Assembly (NCBI GenBank): GCA_948467735.1
Contig: CAOKFN010000001.1
Location: 124,001-188,000, forward strand
DNA length: 64,000 nucleotides
Direction of reading: 5' to 3'
From: an uncultured bacterium
Lineage (GTDB): Bacteria; Bacillota; Clostridia; Lachnospirales; Lachnospiraceae
Shown: one piece after another, positions 50,420 to 59,581 of the stretch
Layout: each line of letters begins with the position of its first letter
Position numbering within the stretch: the stretch's first letter is position 1
Made by a program: the position numbers and the translations under genes
The notes under the pieces: model-generated
The model's database searches: none
Told to the model about the DNA's origin: nothing
The model's input: the letters and a program-made list of their open reading frames with translations, nothing else

Positions 50420-52471
50420 TTAGATCTCATGATTTTCCAGCATACTGTCGATGGTTCTCTTCAGCACGCCCATTGCCTCAATGATGCCAACGCCCTCCAT
50501 CTGACACGCCGCGGTGCTTAAATGCCCTCCGCCGCCCATGCGCTCCATAATAATCTGCACGTTTACCTCATCTATGGATCGGGCGCTGATATAAATTTTC
50601 CCCTGATAATCCGTCAGGACAAAACTTGCTTTCACTCCCCTGATATTCAAAAGTTCATTTGCCGCCTGCGCCCCGATGATGGTAGGGCTGGGCAGATCCT
50701 CCGCCGTACAGATGGAAATCGCAAAACACTGCTTATAAATTTCCGCCTGACTGACCGCATCGGCCTTTGCCTTATATTCCATAGCGTCCTCACGGAACAG
50801 CTTGCGCACCCGGGTCACATCCGCGCCGTTGCGGCGCAGGAAAGCGGCGGCTTCAAAGGTGCGCACCCCTGTCTTTACCATAAAATTATTGGTGTCTATC
50901 ATAATTCCGGAATATAGGCAGTCCGCCTCCTCCGTGCGCATTTTAATATTATCGTAGGTGTACTGCAGAACCTCGGACACCATTTCACACGCCGAGGAAG
51001 CATAGGGTTCCACATAGGAAAGCGTGGCGTTTTCAATGGTTTCCGCCCCCTGTCTGTGGTGGTCCAGAACCACCACCGATTTACAGAACCGAAGCAGATC
51101 CGGGCATTCCGTGATGGACGGTTTGTTGACGTCCACTACCACAAGCACGGTATTGTTTCCGGCCGTTTCTATGGCCTGCTGGCTGCCGATAATCATATCC
51201 TCTTCATACTCAGGTTTATTCTTAAACAGCTCCACCATGGGCTGAATGGCGGGTATCGCGTCGTTTAAAACAATATGCGCCTTGCGGCCCAGCGTCAGCG
51301 CAATCCGATAGATTCCCACCGCCGCCCCAAAGCTGTCCGCATCGGGCATCCGGTGTCCCATCACCAGCACATGATCCTTTCCGGTGATGATTTCCCGAAG
51401 GGCATGAGCCTTAACACGGGCTTTCACACGGGTATTCTTTTCCACCTGCTGGCTCTTGCCGCCGTAATATGTAATGCTTTCCGGCGTTTTAATCACTGCC
51501 TGATCCCCGCCCCGGCCTAAGGCCAGATCAATGGCATTGCGGGAGAATTCATAATTCTGGGCATAAGTCAGTCCGTCCAGCCCCACGCCGATGCTGATAG
51601 TCACCGCCATCTCATTGCCGATATTGACTGTTTTCACTTCCTCAAGCAGATCAAAACGGGACTCCTGCAGCTGGGCAATGGCCCGTTTGCGCATAATAAT
51701 TAAATACTTGTCCTTTTCCAGCTTTTTACAGATGCCGTCAAAGGCTGAAATATATTTGTTTACCTTTCTGTCAATCAATGCTATCAGCAGAGAGCGCCGA
51801 ACCTCCTCCACTCCCTCCAGCGCTTCATCATAATTATCAAGGTATACCATTCCCACCGCAAGGCTTTGATCATCAACCTCCTGCAATGCAATATGCAGCG
51901 CGGTTTCATCGTAGAGATACACTGCGATCAGATAACCGTTATAGCCTTCGGCGTCAATCATCTCGCTGTGATCCACAATCTCCTTCAGCGAAATCTTCTT
52001 AAATTTCGCCACAAACTCGCTGCCCTCATATTCTAATTCATATTGAGCCTCATCCACGCCGCTGTCATCCGGAAGCCTGTCCCGCGTAATGGTGGGGAAC
52101 AGAGAAGTAATCGACTTTTTATAACCCTTAGGCTGGTGGACAAGCGTCTCAAAAGCAATATTTGTCCAAATCACTCTGCCCCTGTCGTCCAACAAAGCAT
52201 AGGGCAGGTCCATATCCCTGAGCAGCCTGCGCTGAATCTGCCCGTATTCCGCGGCAAAGCTTACAAGTTCATTCATCAAAAACGGTTTATTATAAAAGTA
52301 AAGAGAAAGCGTTACCATAAAGTAAATAATCACATATGCCGCCAAAAACGCGCCCGCCCGCATATCAATCCAGAACATCATGATATCAACAGCGCCAAGA
52401 AGCACTCCCAGATAAATGCAAAACTGTATATAGGTCTTAATGTGACCCTTGAATTTCATTCTTTTTTTCAT
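50420..52471 (-). CDS. gdpP: Cyclic-di-AMP phosphodiesterase GdpP, 683 aa
   Basis: Two N-terminal membrane helices (YIQFCIYLGVLLGAVDIMMF; AFLAAYVIIYFMVTLSLYF), a degenerate PAS region (LPYALLDDRGRVIWTNIAFE), a degenerate GGDEF region (MAVTISIGVGLDGLTYAQNY), and DHH/DHHA1 domains with VLVMGHRMPDADSFGAAVGI, SVVVLDHHRQGAETIENATL, SGIMIDTNNFMVKTGVRTFE and ERMGGGGHLSTAACQM. These are the metal-binding motifs of c-di-AMP hydrolases. ATG at 52471 follows CGAGGTATCCAT; the extended frame to 52495 has no site. It lowers c-di-AMP, which in Firmicutes affects wall homeostasis and osmolyte uptake. Confidence 0.93.
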   Translation of the reverse strand: MKKRMKFKGHIKTYIQFCIYLGVLLGAVDIMMFWIDMRAGAFLAAYVIIYFMVTLSLYFYNKPFLMNELVSFAAEYGQIQRRLLRDMDLPYALLDDRGRVIWTNIAFETLVHQPKGYKKSITSLFPTITRDRLPDDSGVDEAQYELEYEGSEFVAKFKKISLKEIVDHSEMIDAEGYNGYLIAVYLYDETALHIALQEVDDQSLAVGMVYLDNYDEALEGVEEVRRSLLIALIDRKVNKYISAFDGICKKLEKDKYLIIMRKRAIAQLQESRFDLLEEVKTVNIGNEMAVTISIGVGLDGLTYAQNYEFSRNAIDLALGRGGDQAVIKTPESITYYGGKSQQVEKNTRVKARVKAHALREIITGKDHVLVMGHRMPDADSFGAAVGIYRIALTLGRKAHIVLNDAIPAIQPMVELFKNKPEYEEDMIIGSQQAIETAGNNTVLVVVDVNKPSITECPDLLRFCKSVVVLDHHRQGAETIENATLSYVEPYASSACEMVSEVLQYTYDNIKMRTEEADCLYSGIMIDTNNFMVKTGVRTFEAAAFLRRNGADVTRVRKLFREDAMEYKAKADAVSQAEIYKQCFAISICTAEDLPSPTIIGAQAANELLNIRGVKASFVLTDYQGKIYISARSIDEVNVQIIMERMGGGGHLSTAACQMEGVGIIEAMGVLKRTIDSMLENHEI

Positions 52472-52829
52472 ATGGATACCTCGAAGGATGCGCACGCCCG
52501 CATGTCTTTTGCGACGACAGATTTATCAGCCGAACCCCGGCCGTTGTCCTAATCCTGAATATGGACTTTTGATATCGGTACACATGGACTTATATTATAC
52601 CATGATTATGGTTCAATCATGGTATCGATGGCCACTCGGCCAGCCCCTCTGTGTCAACATTATACCATATTCCCGAACACTACGCCACAATTTAATTTGT
52701 TGAAAAGGAAAATGTTCTGTCGAATTTATATGTCAAAATTCCCTGTTTATGGAAAATCACATGCGCATCATATATGCCGAAAAAGCCAACCATCCTTTCA
52801 GACAGTTGGCTTTTTTAAAGCATTATGCT
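52472..52829. other. Intergenic region between gdpP and rpsR with palindromic promoter zone
   Basis: 358 bp with no gene. It contains an rpsR terminator (52780-52815) and, nearer gdpP, two TGGTATAAT extended -10 boxes on the minus strand. One overlaps the 11-bp inverted repeat ATACCATGATT / AATCATGGTAT at 52597-52625. A TGGCC/GGCCA repeat is near 52630-52645. No clear -35 hexamers were found at proper spacing. Confidence 0.45.
52780..52815 (-). terminator. Terminator after rpsR
   Basis: Stem AAAAAGCCAAC / GTTGGCTTTTT with 14-nt loop; on the minus strand it ends in a T-tract. It is placed 15 bp beyond the rpsR stop. Confidence 0.85.
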
Positions 52830-53096
52830 TTAATCCTGAACATAAGGCATAAGAGCAATATGACGAGCCCTCTTGATTGCTGACGTCAGCGCCCTCTGAT
52901 GCTTTGCGCAGTTGCCGGTGATACGGCGGGGAAGAATTTTGCCCCTCTCGGAAACATATCTCTTCAGCTTATTGGTATCCTTGTAATCAATTACATTATC
53001 TTTGCCGCAGAAAACGCATACTTTCTTTCTCCTGCGGACGCCGCCCTTTTTCCTGATCGGGCCGTCGGATGATTTATCTGCTTTATTATAAGCCAT
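52830..53096 (-). CDS. rpsR: 30S ribosomal protein S18, 88 aa
   Basis: bS18 with KKGGVRRRKKVCVFCGKDNV, IDYKDTNKLKRYVSERGKIL, PRRITGNCAKHQRALTSAIK and RARHIALMPYV. It is the zinc-type variant: Cys residues in CVFC and NCxxH. It pairs with S6 in the small subunit. It is the last gene of the rpsF-ssb-rpsR operon and is followed by a terminator. AGGAGGCAATGAA provides the ribosome binding site. Confidence 0.97.
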   Translation of the reverse strand: MAYNKADKSSDGPIRKKGGVRRRKKVCVFCGKDNVIDYKDTNKLKRYVSERGKILPRRITGNCAKHQRALTSAIKRARHIALMPYVQD

Positions 53097-53126
53097 TTCA
53101 TTGCCTCCTGTCTCACATAATCAAAC

Positions 53127-53624
53127 TTAGTTAAACGGTAATTCCTCGTCAATTCCATCCGGAATATTCATAAAGCCGTCGCCCGCGCCGGAAGCCGCCG
53201 GAGGATTATAATTGTTATCCCCGTAACCGCCGCCGTTATTATAACTGCCGCCATTGTTATAGCCTCCGCCATTATTATAACCGCCAGCGTTTGCAGCCGA
53301 TGCGTTCTTGCTCTCGGCAAATTCCATATCGTCAACGATAACCCGGACGCTGTACACCATCTGTCCGTCCTTATTGGTATAATTGTCATTCTGTATTCTG
53401 CCGCTTAAGGCAATCTTTATACCCTTGCGCAGATACCTCTCAACAAATTCCGCCTGCTTGCCAAACGCCGTACAGTTAAAGAAATCCGCATCCGGTTCCC
53501 CCTCGCGCTTGAATCTTCTGTCCACCGCAATTGAAAAACGCGCCACCGAAGTCTGGCTGGCTCCCTGCGAATATCTCACCTCGGGGTCTCTGGTTAAGCG
53601 TCCCATAAGAATTACTTTATTCAT
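53127..53624 (-). CDS. ssb: Single-stranded DNA-binding protein, 165 aa
   Basis: OB fold: MNKVILMGRLTRDPEVRYSQ, VARFSIAVDRRFKREGEPDA, DFFNCTAFGKQAEFVERYLR, KGIKIALSGRIQNDNYTNKD, GQMVYSVRVIVDDMEFAESK. A Gly/Asn/Tyr-rich repetitive linker (YNNGGGYNNGGSYNNGGGYG) follows, then the acidic partner-binding tip DGIDEELPFN. All the features of a canonical Ssb are present. It lies between rpsF and rpsR as in other Firmicutes. The repeat in the linker is encoded by a near-tandem DNA repeat at 53215-53285. Confidence 0.97.
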   Translation of the reverse strand: MNKVILMGRLTRDPEVRYSQGASQTSVARFSIAVDRRFKREGEPDADFFNCTAFGKQAEFVERYLRKGIKIALSGRIQNDNYTNKDGQMVYSVRVIVDDMEFAESKNASAANAGGYNNGGGYNNGGSYNNGGGYGDNNYNPPAASGAGDGFMNIPDGIDEELPFN

Positions 53625-53644
53625 ATTACACTCTCGCTTTCTAA

Positions 53645-53935
53645 TTAAGCCTCGTCCTGTCTGACAATCAAGTATCTGATGACATTGTCCATAATGTTGA
53701 CACGGCTCTCAATTTCAGCGGGAGCAGTACTCTCAGCGTCAAATTTGATGAAATAGTAGAAAGCTTCCTTCATTTTCTGGATTTCGTATGCAAGTCTCTT
53801 CTTGCCCCAATCATCCACTTCTGTGATGGTTCCGCCGAATCTTTCAATCAGAGCCTTGCATCTGTCAACAACTGCATTTCTCTCTTCATCTTCTACCTTA
53901 GCGGACACAACTACGGCTAATTCATACTTGTTCAT
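53645..53935 (-). CDS. rpsF: 30S ribosomal protein S6, 96 aa
   Basis: bS6: MNKYELAVVVSAKVEDEERN, AVVDRCKALIERFGGTITEV, DDWGKKRLAYEIQKMKEAFY, YFIKFDAESTAPAEIESRVN and IMDNVIRYLIVRQDEA. ATG at 53935 follows AAAGGAGGTAACAAGC; the 27 codons upstream in frame are leader. First gene of the rpsF-ssb-rpsR operon. In many bacteria S6:S18 binds its own leader RNA; a 7-bp hairpin GCUCGCA/UGCGGGC in this leader (53960-53980) is a candidate but not a confirmed match. Confidence 0.96.
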   Translation of the reverse strand: MNKYELAVVVSAKVEDEERNAVVDRCKALIERFGGTITEVDDWGKKRLAYEIQKMKEAFYYFIKFDAESTAPAEIESRVNIMDNVIRYLIVRQDEA

Positions 53936-54006
53936 GCTTGTTACCTCCTTTTGGTCTCTGGCCCGCATATACTGCGAGCAAGGAATTTGATTCATCACAA
54001 GATGAT

Positions 54007-54035
54007 ATGATATCACATATTGCTTGTTTAATCAA
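54007..54035 (-). promoter_or_regulatory. Promoter for rpsF-ssb-rpsR operon
   Basis: Minus strand TTGATT, 17-nt spacer, TATCAT, about 70 nt before the rpsF start. Confidence 0.55.
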
Positions 54036-54082
54036 GTGTTTTGGTAAATTTTATATATTTTTCAGCAGCGCTTCATAACAAT

Positions 54083-56275
54083 TCAGCGCTCTGCCCAAAC
54101 CGCTGCAATTTCATCCAGATACAGCTGTACCCTGTTGGCGACGACTTCGCTTACCTGTTCCGCGCTTTTGCTTCCGTTGAAATAATCCTCGGCCTCTTCA
54201 AGAATGATGTCAAGAATAGATGCCGTGCGGATGGGATAGGGCTTCGCGCCCTCCAATGCCCTTCTGTATTCTTCCAGCTTTTCTTCCGTCAGGTCGTCTT
54301 CCGTATAAGTCACTTTATAACTTGTTTTATCATTGATAATCCAAGTCTCCGTCACCTCTTTTCCATCGGCTACCCGTGCCCTCTGCTTTTCCAGCCACAG
54401 TTCAAAATTCCTTCTGTCAACGGGCGGAAGCATATCATCGGGAGACTGAACTTCATCTCCCAGCAGGAACCTCAAAAATTCCCACGCCCCCTCTTTATTG
54501 GGGGAATTGGAATTTACCGCCAGAGTCCTTGCGGAATATACCGCCCCGCAGCATCCGTCGTCAAACAGGACGCCGCAGGTCACTTTTCCCCCGCTCTCCT
54601 GCTCCGCGAGGCTGTCAAATTGAAAAATATCATAAAAAATCCTGTGTTCCGCTATGCCGGAAACCTGCCCTTTCCTGCCGTCATCGCCGTACCGGCGGGC
54701 CGCTTCCAAAAGCTTCGGAAACAGCCCGCCGCTAAAATCACAGGTTCCCTTTTCCCAATCAACCATCCCCCAGAGCGTATCCGTTCCCTCCAGAAATACC
54801 TTTAACAGCCGCCCCGAATCTATTCTCTCCAGAAATACCCCCTTTCCCTCCCATGAGAGAAGAGAATCCACAAGCGTCTCTATATCCGGCTCCTCCCGTC
54901 CTCCCAGAACGCTCTCATCCATTCGATATCCGGTAATTGTCAGCCTTGGATTGACGCCGTATATGAGGCCGCCGTCCCTCCATATACCGAAAACGGCGGG
55001 AAAATAGTCCTCCTCTTTGACTCCGCTTTTCTCCATATACGGACTCAGCTCCTCCATAAGCCCTTTTTCCAGCATACCGGCTATATAGTCCTGCATGAAT
55101 CCCGCCTGTATGATATCCGGGCCCTTTCCGGCGGCAAGCTGTATGCTGGTCAGTCTGGCGAAGTCTTCCACGTCGTTTTCTATCCCGCAGTCCTCTATGA
55201 TCACATGGTAATCGCCGCTCTGTCTGTTAAAGCCGGAAACAGCTTTTGTAATCCAGCCGTCAGACTTAAAATTCCCCCGCATCACTATGGGAATTTTGTC
55301 CACCTTGGCCATCCGAAGCCTTTCCAGAGTCCCCTCGGGTTCCGTATTGTAAGCCTGCCAGATAATCTCCACGCTTCCGTCTTCCGACACCCTGAAATCC
55401 TTCATCTGCGCCATGGCATACTCGGGCGCATAGGAGGTTCCCGTAAAAGACAGAAGGATGGTTTCCGTTCCGTCCGCCGGATTCAGTTTCACAATTTTTC
55501 TGCCGATATGGTCATAGTTGATCGCAGCCAGAGAACCGTCCGCCGTCCCCAGCCTCTGTTCTCCCGCAAGAAGGCTCTTCATCTGCATCCTGTCAGCCTC
55601 TGAAAAATTTCCCGTGGCAGGATCAAGCTCCGCCAGCGTTCTGGTTTGTTCTGTCCCATTCCTCAAAAGCAGATAACACCTGCCGTCGGGCAGCTGGCAG
55701 AAATCTTCTATGGAGACGCCGGGATCAAGCTCTTTTTCATAAACAATTTCTCCGGATGAGGAAATTTTTGCTAAGGCAGCCTCTTCCTTCTCCTCATCGT
55801 CAACAGGATAAGAACTGGAATAATTTGCCCAGTGCCAGCAGTAGAAATCGCCCTCCTGAGCCATATACCAGCTGTAGATGGAATAATCCAAAAAAGTATA
55901 GGCTGTGGGCACGCCCTCCAGCAGAAGTTCTCGGCTTCCATCCGTCCGGTACAGACAGATATCCGAAGTCTCCGGATGCGCTTCCGCCCAGAGCTGTATT
56001 GGCTCTCCTTGGTAAAACTGCGTACCCAGAGGAAACTTGGCGCTCCCCTCCTGCTTCAAAGCATTGCCCCGATTTTTATCCCCCATACCTAAGTGAAAAA
56101 TATCCACGGATTCCGAAACAATGTCATAATATTCCGTCCTCTCGGTAAGCTCCGACAAATCTTCCATGCCTGCCTGAACTCCCCTCCATGTATCGCCCCC
56201 GCTTTCCCTGCCCGCGCAGCCGGCCAGAAGCACGAAGCCCAGAAGCAGTATTGGTATTACATATCTTTTTTTCAT
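54083..56275 (-). CDS. Extracellular solute-binding lipoprotein with N-terminal propeller-like part, 730 aa
   Basis: Lipoprotein signal peptide with lipobox LLLGFVLLAGC (Cys at residue 20). Residues about 40-330 show propeller-like strands (YDIVSESVDIFHLGMGDKN, ISSSGEIVYEKELDPGVS, CYLLLRNGTEQTRTLAELDP). From about 340 there is a family 1 ABC solute-binding domain: GWITKAVSGFNRQSGDYHVI, RLTSIQLAAGKGPDIIQAGF, GTDTLWGMVDWEKGTCDFSG and WEFLRFLLGDEVQSPDDML. ATG at 56275 follows GGAAAGGAAAACTCCT; the frame extending to 56386 has no signal peptide. No permease or ATPase genes are adjacent, so it is an orphan. A sugar ligand is likely from the family; the actual ligand is unknown. Confidence 0.8.
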   Translation of the reverse strand: MKKRYVIPILLLGFVLLAGCAGRESGGDTWRGVQAGMEDLSELTERTEYYDIVSESVDIFHLGMGDKNRGNALKQEGSAKFPLGTQFYQGEPIQLWAEAHPETSDICLYRTDGSRELLLEGVPTAYTFLDYSIYSWYMAQEGDFYCWHWANYSSSYPVDDEEKEEAALAKISSSGEIVYEKELDPGVSIEDFCQLPDGRCYLLLRNGTEQTRTLAELDPATGNFSEADRMQMKSLLAGEQRLGTADGSLAAINYDHIGRKIVKLNPADGTETILLSFTGTSYAPEYAMAQMKDFRVSEDGSVEIIWQAYNTEPEGTLERLRMAKVDKIPIVMRGNFKSDGWITKAVSGFNRQSGDYHVIIEDCGIENDVEDFARLTSIQLAAGKGPDIIQAGFMQDYIAGMLEKGLMEELSPYMEKSGVKEEDYFPAVFGIWRDGGLIYGVNPRLTITGYRMDESVLGGREEPDIETLVDSLLSWEGKGVFLERIDSGRLLKVFLEGTDTLWGMVDWEKGTCDFSGGLFPKLLEAARRYGDDGRKGQVSGIAEHRIFYDIFQFDSLAEQESGGKVTCGVLFDDGCCGAVYSARTLAVNSNSPNKEGAWEFLRFLLGDEVQSPDDMLPPVDRRNFELWLEKQRARVADGKEVTETWIINDKTSYKVTYTEDDLTEEKLEEYRRALEGAKPYPIRTASILDIILEEAEDYFNGSKSAEQVSEVVANRVQLYLDEIAAVWAER

Positions 56276-56421
56276 AGGAGTTTTCCTTTCCAACGTTCCT
56301 GCTATAATTTTTAAACAGAAAAAAGGGAACGCCAACGCCCTCCCTCTTTCACTATCCCCAATCATAAATGTGATAATCCAGTCCATGAGTCAAACTCAAC
56401 TTACTAAATCAAACCGAACAT

Positions 56422-56799
56422 TTATTTACTAATCTTAGGATAACTTCTAAACTGATCCTTTGGACAGCCGGGAAATGTACAGTGGCTATAATAAATATCG
56501 GAAACAGCAGTCTCCTGTATAAGTACAAAAGGAGACATTACATGCTCCCCCACCTTTTGACGATCCAAATCTTCCCACTCCTTATCCCCGCAGTCGGCAC
56601 ATGTATAGGATGTCCTCTTAACTACATAATGTCCATCCTCATCATATTGATATTCCTTTTCGTCTTCAAAAGTAACATACCGAAATTTGTGACTACATTC
56701 AGCCGCTCGCGCAGGAATCATATCATAAGAAAGTATTCCCATTAGTACCGTCCCGCACAACATTACCTTAATGCCTCTTTTCATTTTCCAAAAATCCAC
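56422..56799 (-). CDS. Small secreted Cys-containing protein, 125 aa
   Basis: Signal peptide MKRGIKVMLCGTVLMGILSY then AxA-type end DMIPARAA. The mature part has two Cys-pair regions (CADCGD and HCTFPGCPKD) and a His in CSHKF, which could bind zinc or form disulfides. No family recognised. The start is either GTG at 56799 or the ATG at 56784, which gives a more typical signal peptide; neither has a strong ribosome binding site. It precedes the solute-binding lipoprotein gene in the same direction, 146 bp away. Confidence 0.55.
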   Translation of the reverse strand: MDFWKMKRGIKVMLCGTVLMGILSYDMIPARAAECSHKFRYVTFEDEKEYQYDEDGHYVVKRTSYTCADCGDKEWEDLDRQKVGEHVMSPFVLIQETAVSDIYYSHCTFPGCPKDQFRSYPKISK

Positions 56800-57071
56800 T
56801 TTCTTTCAACTCTTTGAACGACCACACTGAAATCCCATTTTATTATTGAAGATAAAAACAGACAGCATAAATGCTTCATCATAATACTATCTGTTATAAA
56901 TTATAAATGGTTATGCTTTCATCGTCAACGAATAAATAACAATAATTGACATTCTTTGTTACAATCCAGCAATCTGTCTGAGCTGCAGCGTCATTCCGGC
57001 ATTGGCAGTGCTTTTTCTTTCAAGGACTCCCAAACTGCCGGAAGACGGCCTAGATTCTCAAAATAAGCTCA

Positions 57072-57605
57072 TTATGGATAATTTTCATTACGGATGTCCG
57101 ACAATATTTCCATAACAAATTCCCTGATTTCTTCTTCCGATATTTTTTTCATCTCTTCTTCCAGCGCCTTTATCACTTCGTTTCTTCTAATATGCTTTAA
57201 CGCCAGCTGCCCCAGCGCCGCAATCGACGCCATCCTGACATCTTCATCATCTGCCTGCAGCAGCCCCGCCAACGGCGGAAATAGACGGCCATCCGGAAAG
57301 CTGGACGATATTTGAACGCACCAATATTTTACGCTCACGGAAGAATTGCCAAACGCATCCATAAGACACGGCAGAACCGCTTCCTTATCATACATTACAA
57401 TAACGTCTTCCACTAACTGATATACTCCGAAGCCGTCTTTTCCGCCAAAAGAGTTCAAAAACAGCGGAATACACCGCTCATCCCTATGATTCAGAAAAAA
57501 TTTCCTCACCTCTTCGTATTTTTTTATTTCATCATCCTTACATTCATCATCGCTCGGCATAGGCTGATGTTCCTCTAAAAAAGAAAGTGCCTCCGTCATA
57601 TCCAT
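57072..57605 (-). CDS. HEAT-repeat protein, 177 aa
   Basis: An acidic, all-helical protein with HEAT-like units: FFLNHRDERCIPLFLNSFGG, EDVIVMYDKEAVLPCLMDAF, VKYWCVQISSSFPDGRLFPP and RMASIAALGQLALKHIRRNE. HEAT proteins act as scaffolds or binding partners; small ones of this length also serve as immunity proteins of polymorphic toxins in Firmicutes. No toxin gene is evident beside it. GGGGGATAAAG lies before the ATG. It is followed on the same strand by the Cys-containing secreted protein after a 270-bp gap with no clear gene. Function unknown. Confidence 0.65.
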   Translation of the reverse strand: MDMTEALSFLEEHQPMPSDDECKDDEIKKYEEVRKFFLNHRDERCIPLFLNSFGGKDGFGVYQLVEDVIVMYDKEAVLPCLMDAFGNSSVSVKYWCVQISSSFPDGRLFPPLAGLLQADDEDVRMASIAALGQLALKHIRRNEVIKALEEEMKKISEEEIREFVMEILSDIRNENYP

Positions 57606-57869
57606 CTTTCTTTATCCCCCTTTCATTGGTCATGCCTGCTGCCGGACGCCTCCCATATGGAACTCCAATTCCCGCGGGACACAATCATGCCCGCCGCGCA
57701 CCCATTTTCCGGCGCCGTCCTCCTGCTTCCGCCCACGAACCTGCCTCCGACTCCTGATATACATCCCTGCAAACCGCCTTCGCCCCTTGCTGCACATTGT
57801 TAAACTGACATTTCAGCGGCAGACCGGCCGGATTCTGCATCAACATCCGGCCAAAATATATGCCAAGAG

Positions 57870-58982
57870 TCACCCTAAAAAGCTCATATCCCCGGCAATC
57901 CCTTTCAGCCTGTCCAGACATTCCTCGAAAAATCTCCGATACCCCGGACAAAATATATTCTCCCAGCCCTCCCCTTCGGACTCCCGCACCCTGTTCCTGA
58001 AGCATCCGCCCCTGCACAAATCATAAAAATCACAGGCCCTGCACCTTTTCGACAGCCTGCGGGAACGCGCCGTAAAATCCCTCGCCGCCTGACATTCCTG
58101 TATCCGGGCATACTTGTCCTGATTATAATTGCCCAGACAATATTCGTCCAGCGCATAGAAGTCACAGGGATATACATTCCCGTTGGCTTCCACCACATTC
58201 TGGACGCTGCAGACTCCGGCCATGGCACAGTTCTCCGGAGGATATCCCCGAAGAATACGGACATAATTGGAAAATTCACGAATATAGGGCTGACGCCCCC
58301 TCCTGTAATCCCGATACCAAGCTTCAAAAAGCCGGACAAGAAAATTCCCATACTGCTCCGGGGTAAGGGAATACTTCCTGCTCCCCGTCTCCCCCAAAGG
58401 ATCCAGACAGAGAATATACTGCTGATATTTCCATCCCCTCCTGCGATACGCCTCATACACCGTCTCGATTTGTTCCGCCAAATCCTTTGTGACCACCGTA
58501 AGAATATTATACTCCACCCCGTATCTGTCAAACAGCTCCGCCGTCCGCATCACCCTGTCATACGTGCCGCCGCCCTGTAAATCATGCCGATATCTGTCGT
58601 GCAGTTCCCCGGTGCCGTCCACGGACAGGCCGACGAGAAAGTTTTCCTGCCGAAAAAAACGGCACCATTCCTCGCTTATGGCATAACCGTTTGTCTGCAG
58701 CGCATTATGAACCTGAACCCCGCTGCGATTGTATCTTTTCTGATATTCCACCGTTGCCCGAAAGAAATCAAGCCCCGCCAATGTGGGTTCTCCTCCCTGA
58801 TAGAGATAACCCGCATATCCCCGGGAATTCAGCATGGTTCTGCGAATAATATTTTTCAAGGTCTCCAAGGACATCCTCCCATAACAGCCAATTTCCCTGT
58901 TTTGGGCTTCATCCCGGTAAAAACAGTACTCACAATGCATATTGCACATGCCCGATACGGGCTTAATCATTGCCGACGCCAT
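57870..58982 (-). CDS. Anaerobic sulfatase-maturating enzyme (radical SAM/SPASM), 370 aa
   Basis: Matches anSME-type radical SAM enzymes. MIKPVSGMCNMHCEYCFYRD has the CxxxCxxC motif. YAGYLYQGGEPTLAGLDFFR (GGEP), ALQTNGYAISEEWCRFF, LVGLSVDGTGELHDRYRHDL, VCSVQNVVEANGNVYPCDFY, CRACDFYDLCRGGCFRNRV and FCPGYRRFFEECLDRL hold the SPASM auxiliary-cluster cysteines. It converts a Cys or Ser in sulfatases to formylglycine. ATG at 58982 follows GAGGAG; ATG at 58991 overlaps that site. The Cys-type sulfatase (59764-61110), likely its target, is divergent and about 0.8 kb away. Confidence 0.9.
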   Translation of the reverse strand: MASAMIKPVSGMCNMHCEYCFYRDEAQNREIGCYGRMSLETLKNIIRRTMLNSRGYAGYLYQGGEPTLAGLDFFRATVEYQKRYNRSGVQVHNALQTNGYAISEEWCRFFRQENFLVGLSVDGTGELHDRYRHDLQGGGTYDRVMRTAELFDRYGVEYNILTVVTKDLAEQIETVYEAYRRRGWKYQQYILCLDPLGETGSRKYSLTPEQYGNFLVRLFEAWYRDYRRGRQPYIREFSNYVRILRGYPPENCAMAGVCSVQNVVEANGNVYPCDFYALDEYCLGNYNQDKYARIQECQAARDFTARSRRLSKRCRACDFYDLCRGGCFRNRVRESEGEGWENIFCPGYRRFFEECLDRLKGIAGDMSFLG

Positions 58983-59157
58983 CGATAACATCTCCTCTGT
59001 ATGATAGGCCCGTCAGGCCTATTGCTCCCTCAGATCTTTTACTCCCTTGGTCCTATTAGTCCCTCAGGCCTTTCGCTCCCTCCGGTTCATTGTACACCCC
59101 GGCGTCCTGATTTCAATAATTCCCTCCGCCAAAAACGCGGCCGTAATTTCCCGCCTT

Positions 59158-59409
59158 TCATTTCCCCATATGGGCCGTAATGATGGTATAACTATAGGAA
59201 TTAACGGTTATCCGACAGCCTCCAACATTGATATACCAGTTTTTCCCGCTCTTCTCGATAACGGCGTCTTTCTCAAGAATTCGTTCCCTGCACCATTGAA
59301 CCACATCCTCTGCTTCTGGATGCGCTTCGAGGCGCAGATTCCTTTTTATGCGTTCCGCGCCCAGCTTCGTGGTATGAAGCTTATCTATATTTTCAATGAG
59401 ATGATTCAT
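59158..59409 (-). CDS. DUF3781-family protein, 83 aa
   Basis: Reads MNHLIENIDKLHTTKLGAER, IKRNLRLEAHPEAEDVVQWC, RERILEKDAVIEKSGKNWYI and NVGGCRITVNSYSYTIITAH. The opening LIENIDKLHTTxLGxxRI and the closing SYTIITAH match DUF3781 proteins as I recall them; function is unknown in that family. It begins as an ATGA overlap with the end of an upstream short frame (59406-59581) that looks frameshifted. No signal peptide. Confidence 0.72.
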   Translation of the reverse strand: MNHLIENIDKLHTTKLGAERIKRNLRLEAHPEAEDVVQWCRERILEKDAVIEKSGKNWYINVGGCRITVNSYSYTIITAHMGK

Positions 59410-59581
59410 TTGATATGTCCCTCGCCATCTTCCTTTGTTTTCTTTTCAGCCATATCATGTCTATCTACATACAGCAAGCCGTTTTCAATCAAATACCTCA
59501 CAACGTCCGCCGGACGTTTCTCCGATTCTCTTTAAGATAACCCCCGCGTCCGAATCTCACCACATATCGTTCACTGGACAT
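59406..59581 (-). pseudogene. Frameshifted short gene coupled to DUF3781 gene
   Basis: One frame starts MSSERYVVRFGRGGYLKEN (ATG at 59581). A different frame then reads ESEKRPADVVRYLIENGLLY then VDRHDMAEKKTKEDGEGHIK and stops in an ATGA overlap with the DUF3781 gene. Each part looks protein-like but they are joined only by a shift near 59528. It is either a small pseudogene or a sequencing/real frameshift. Confidence 0.4.

Noticed and set aside
56800..57071. Minus-strand short frame near 56970-57060 reading SLGVLERKSTANAGMTLQLR
   Set aside because: Protein-like but stops quickly, no start signal, and a second frame is equally plausible; kept as noise.
57685..58017. Minus-strand frame of 110 codons
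   Set aside because: Mostly overlaps the anSME gene in another frame; the non-overlapping tail is Arg/Gly-rich and has no convincing start.
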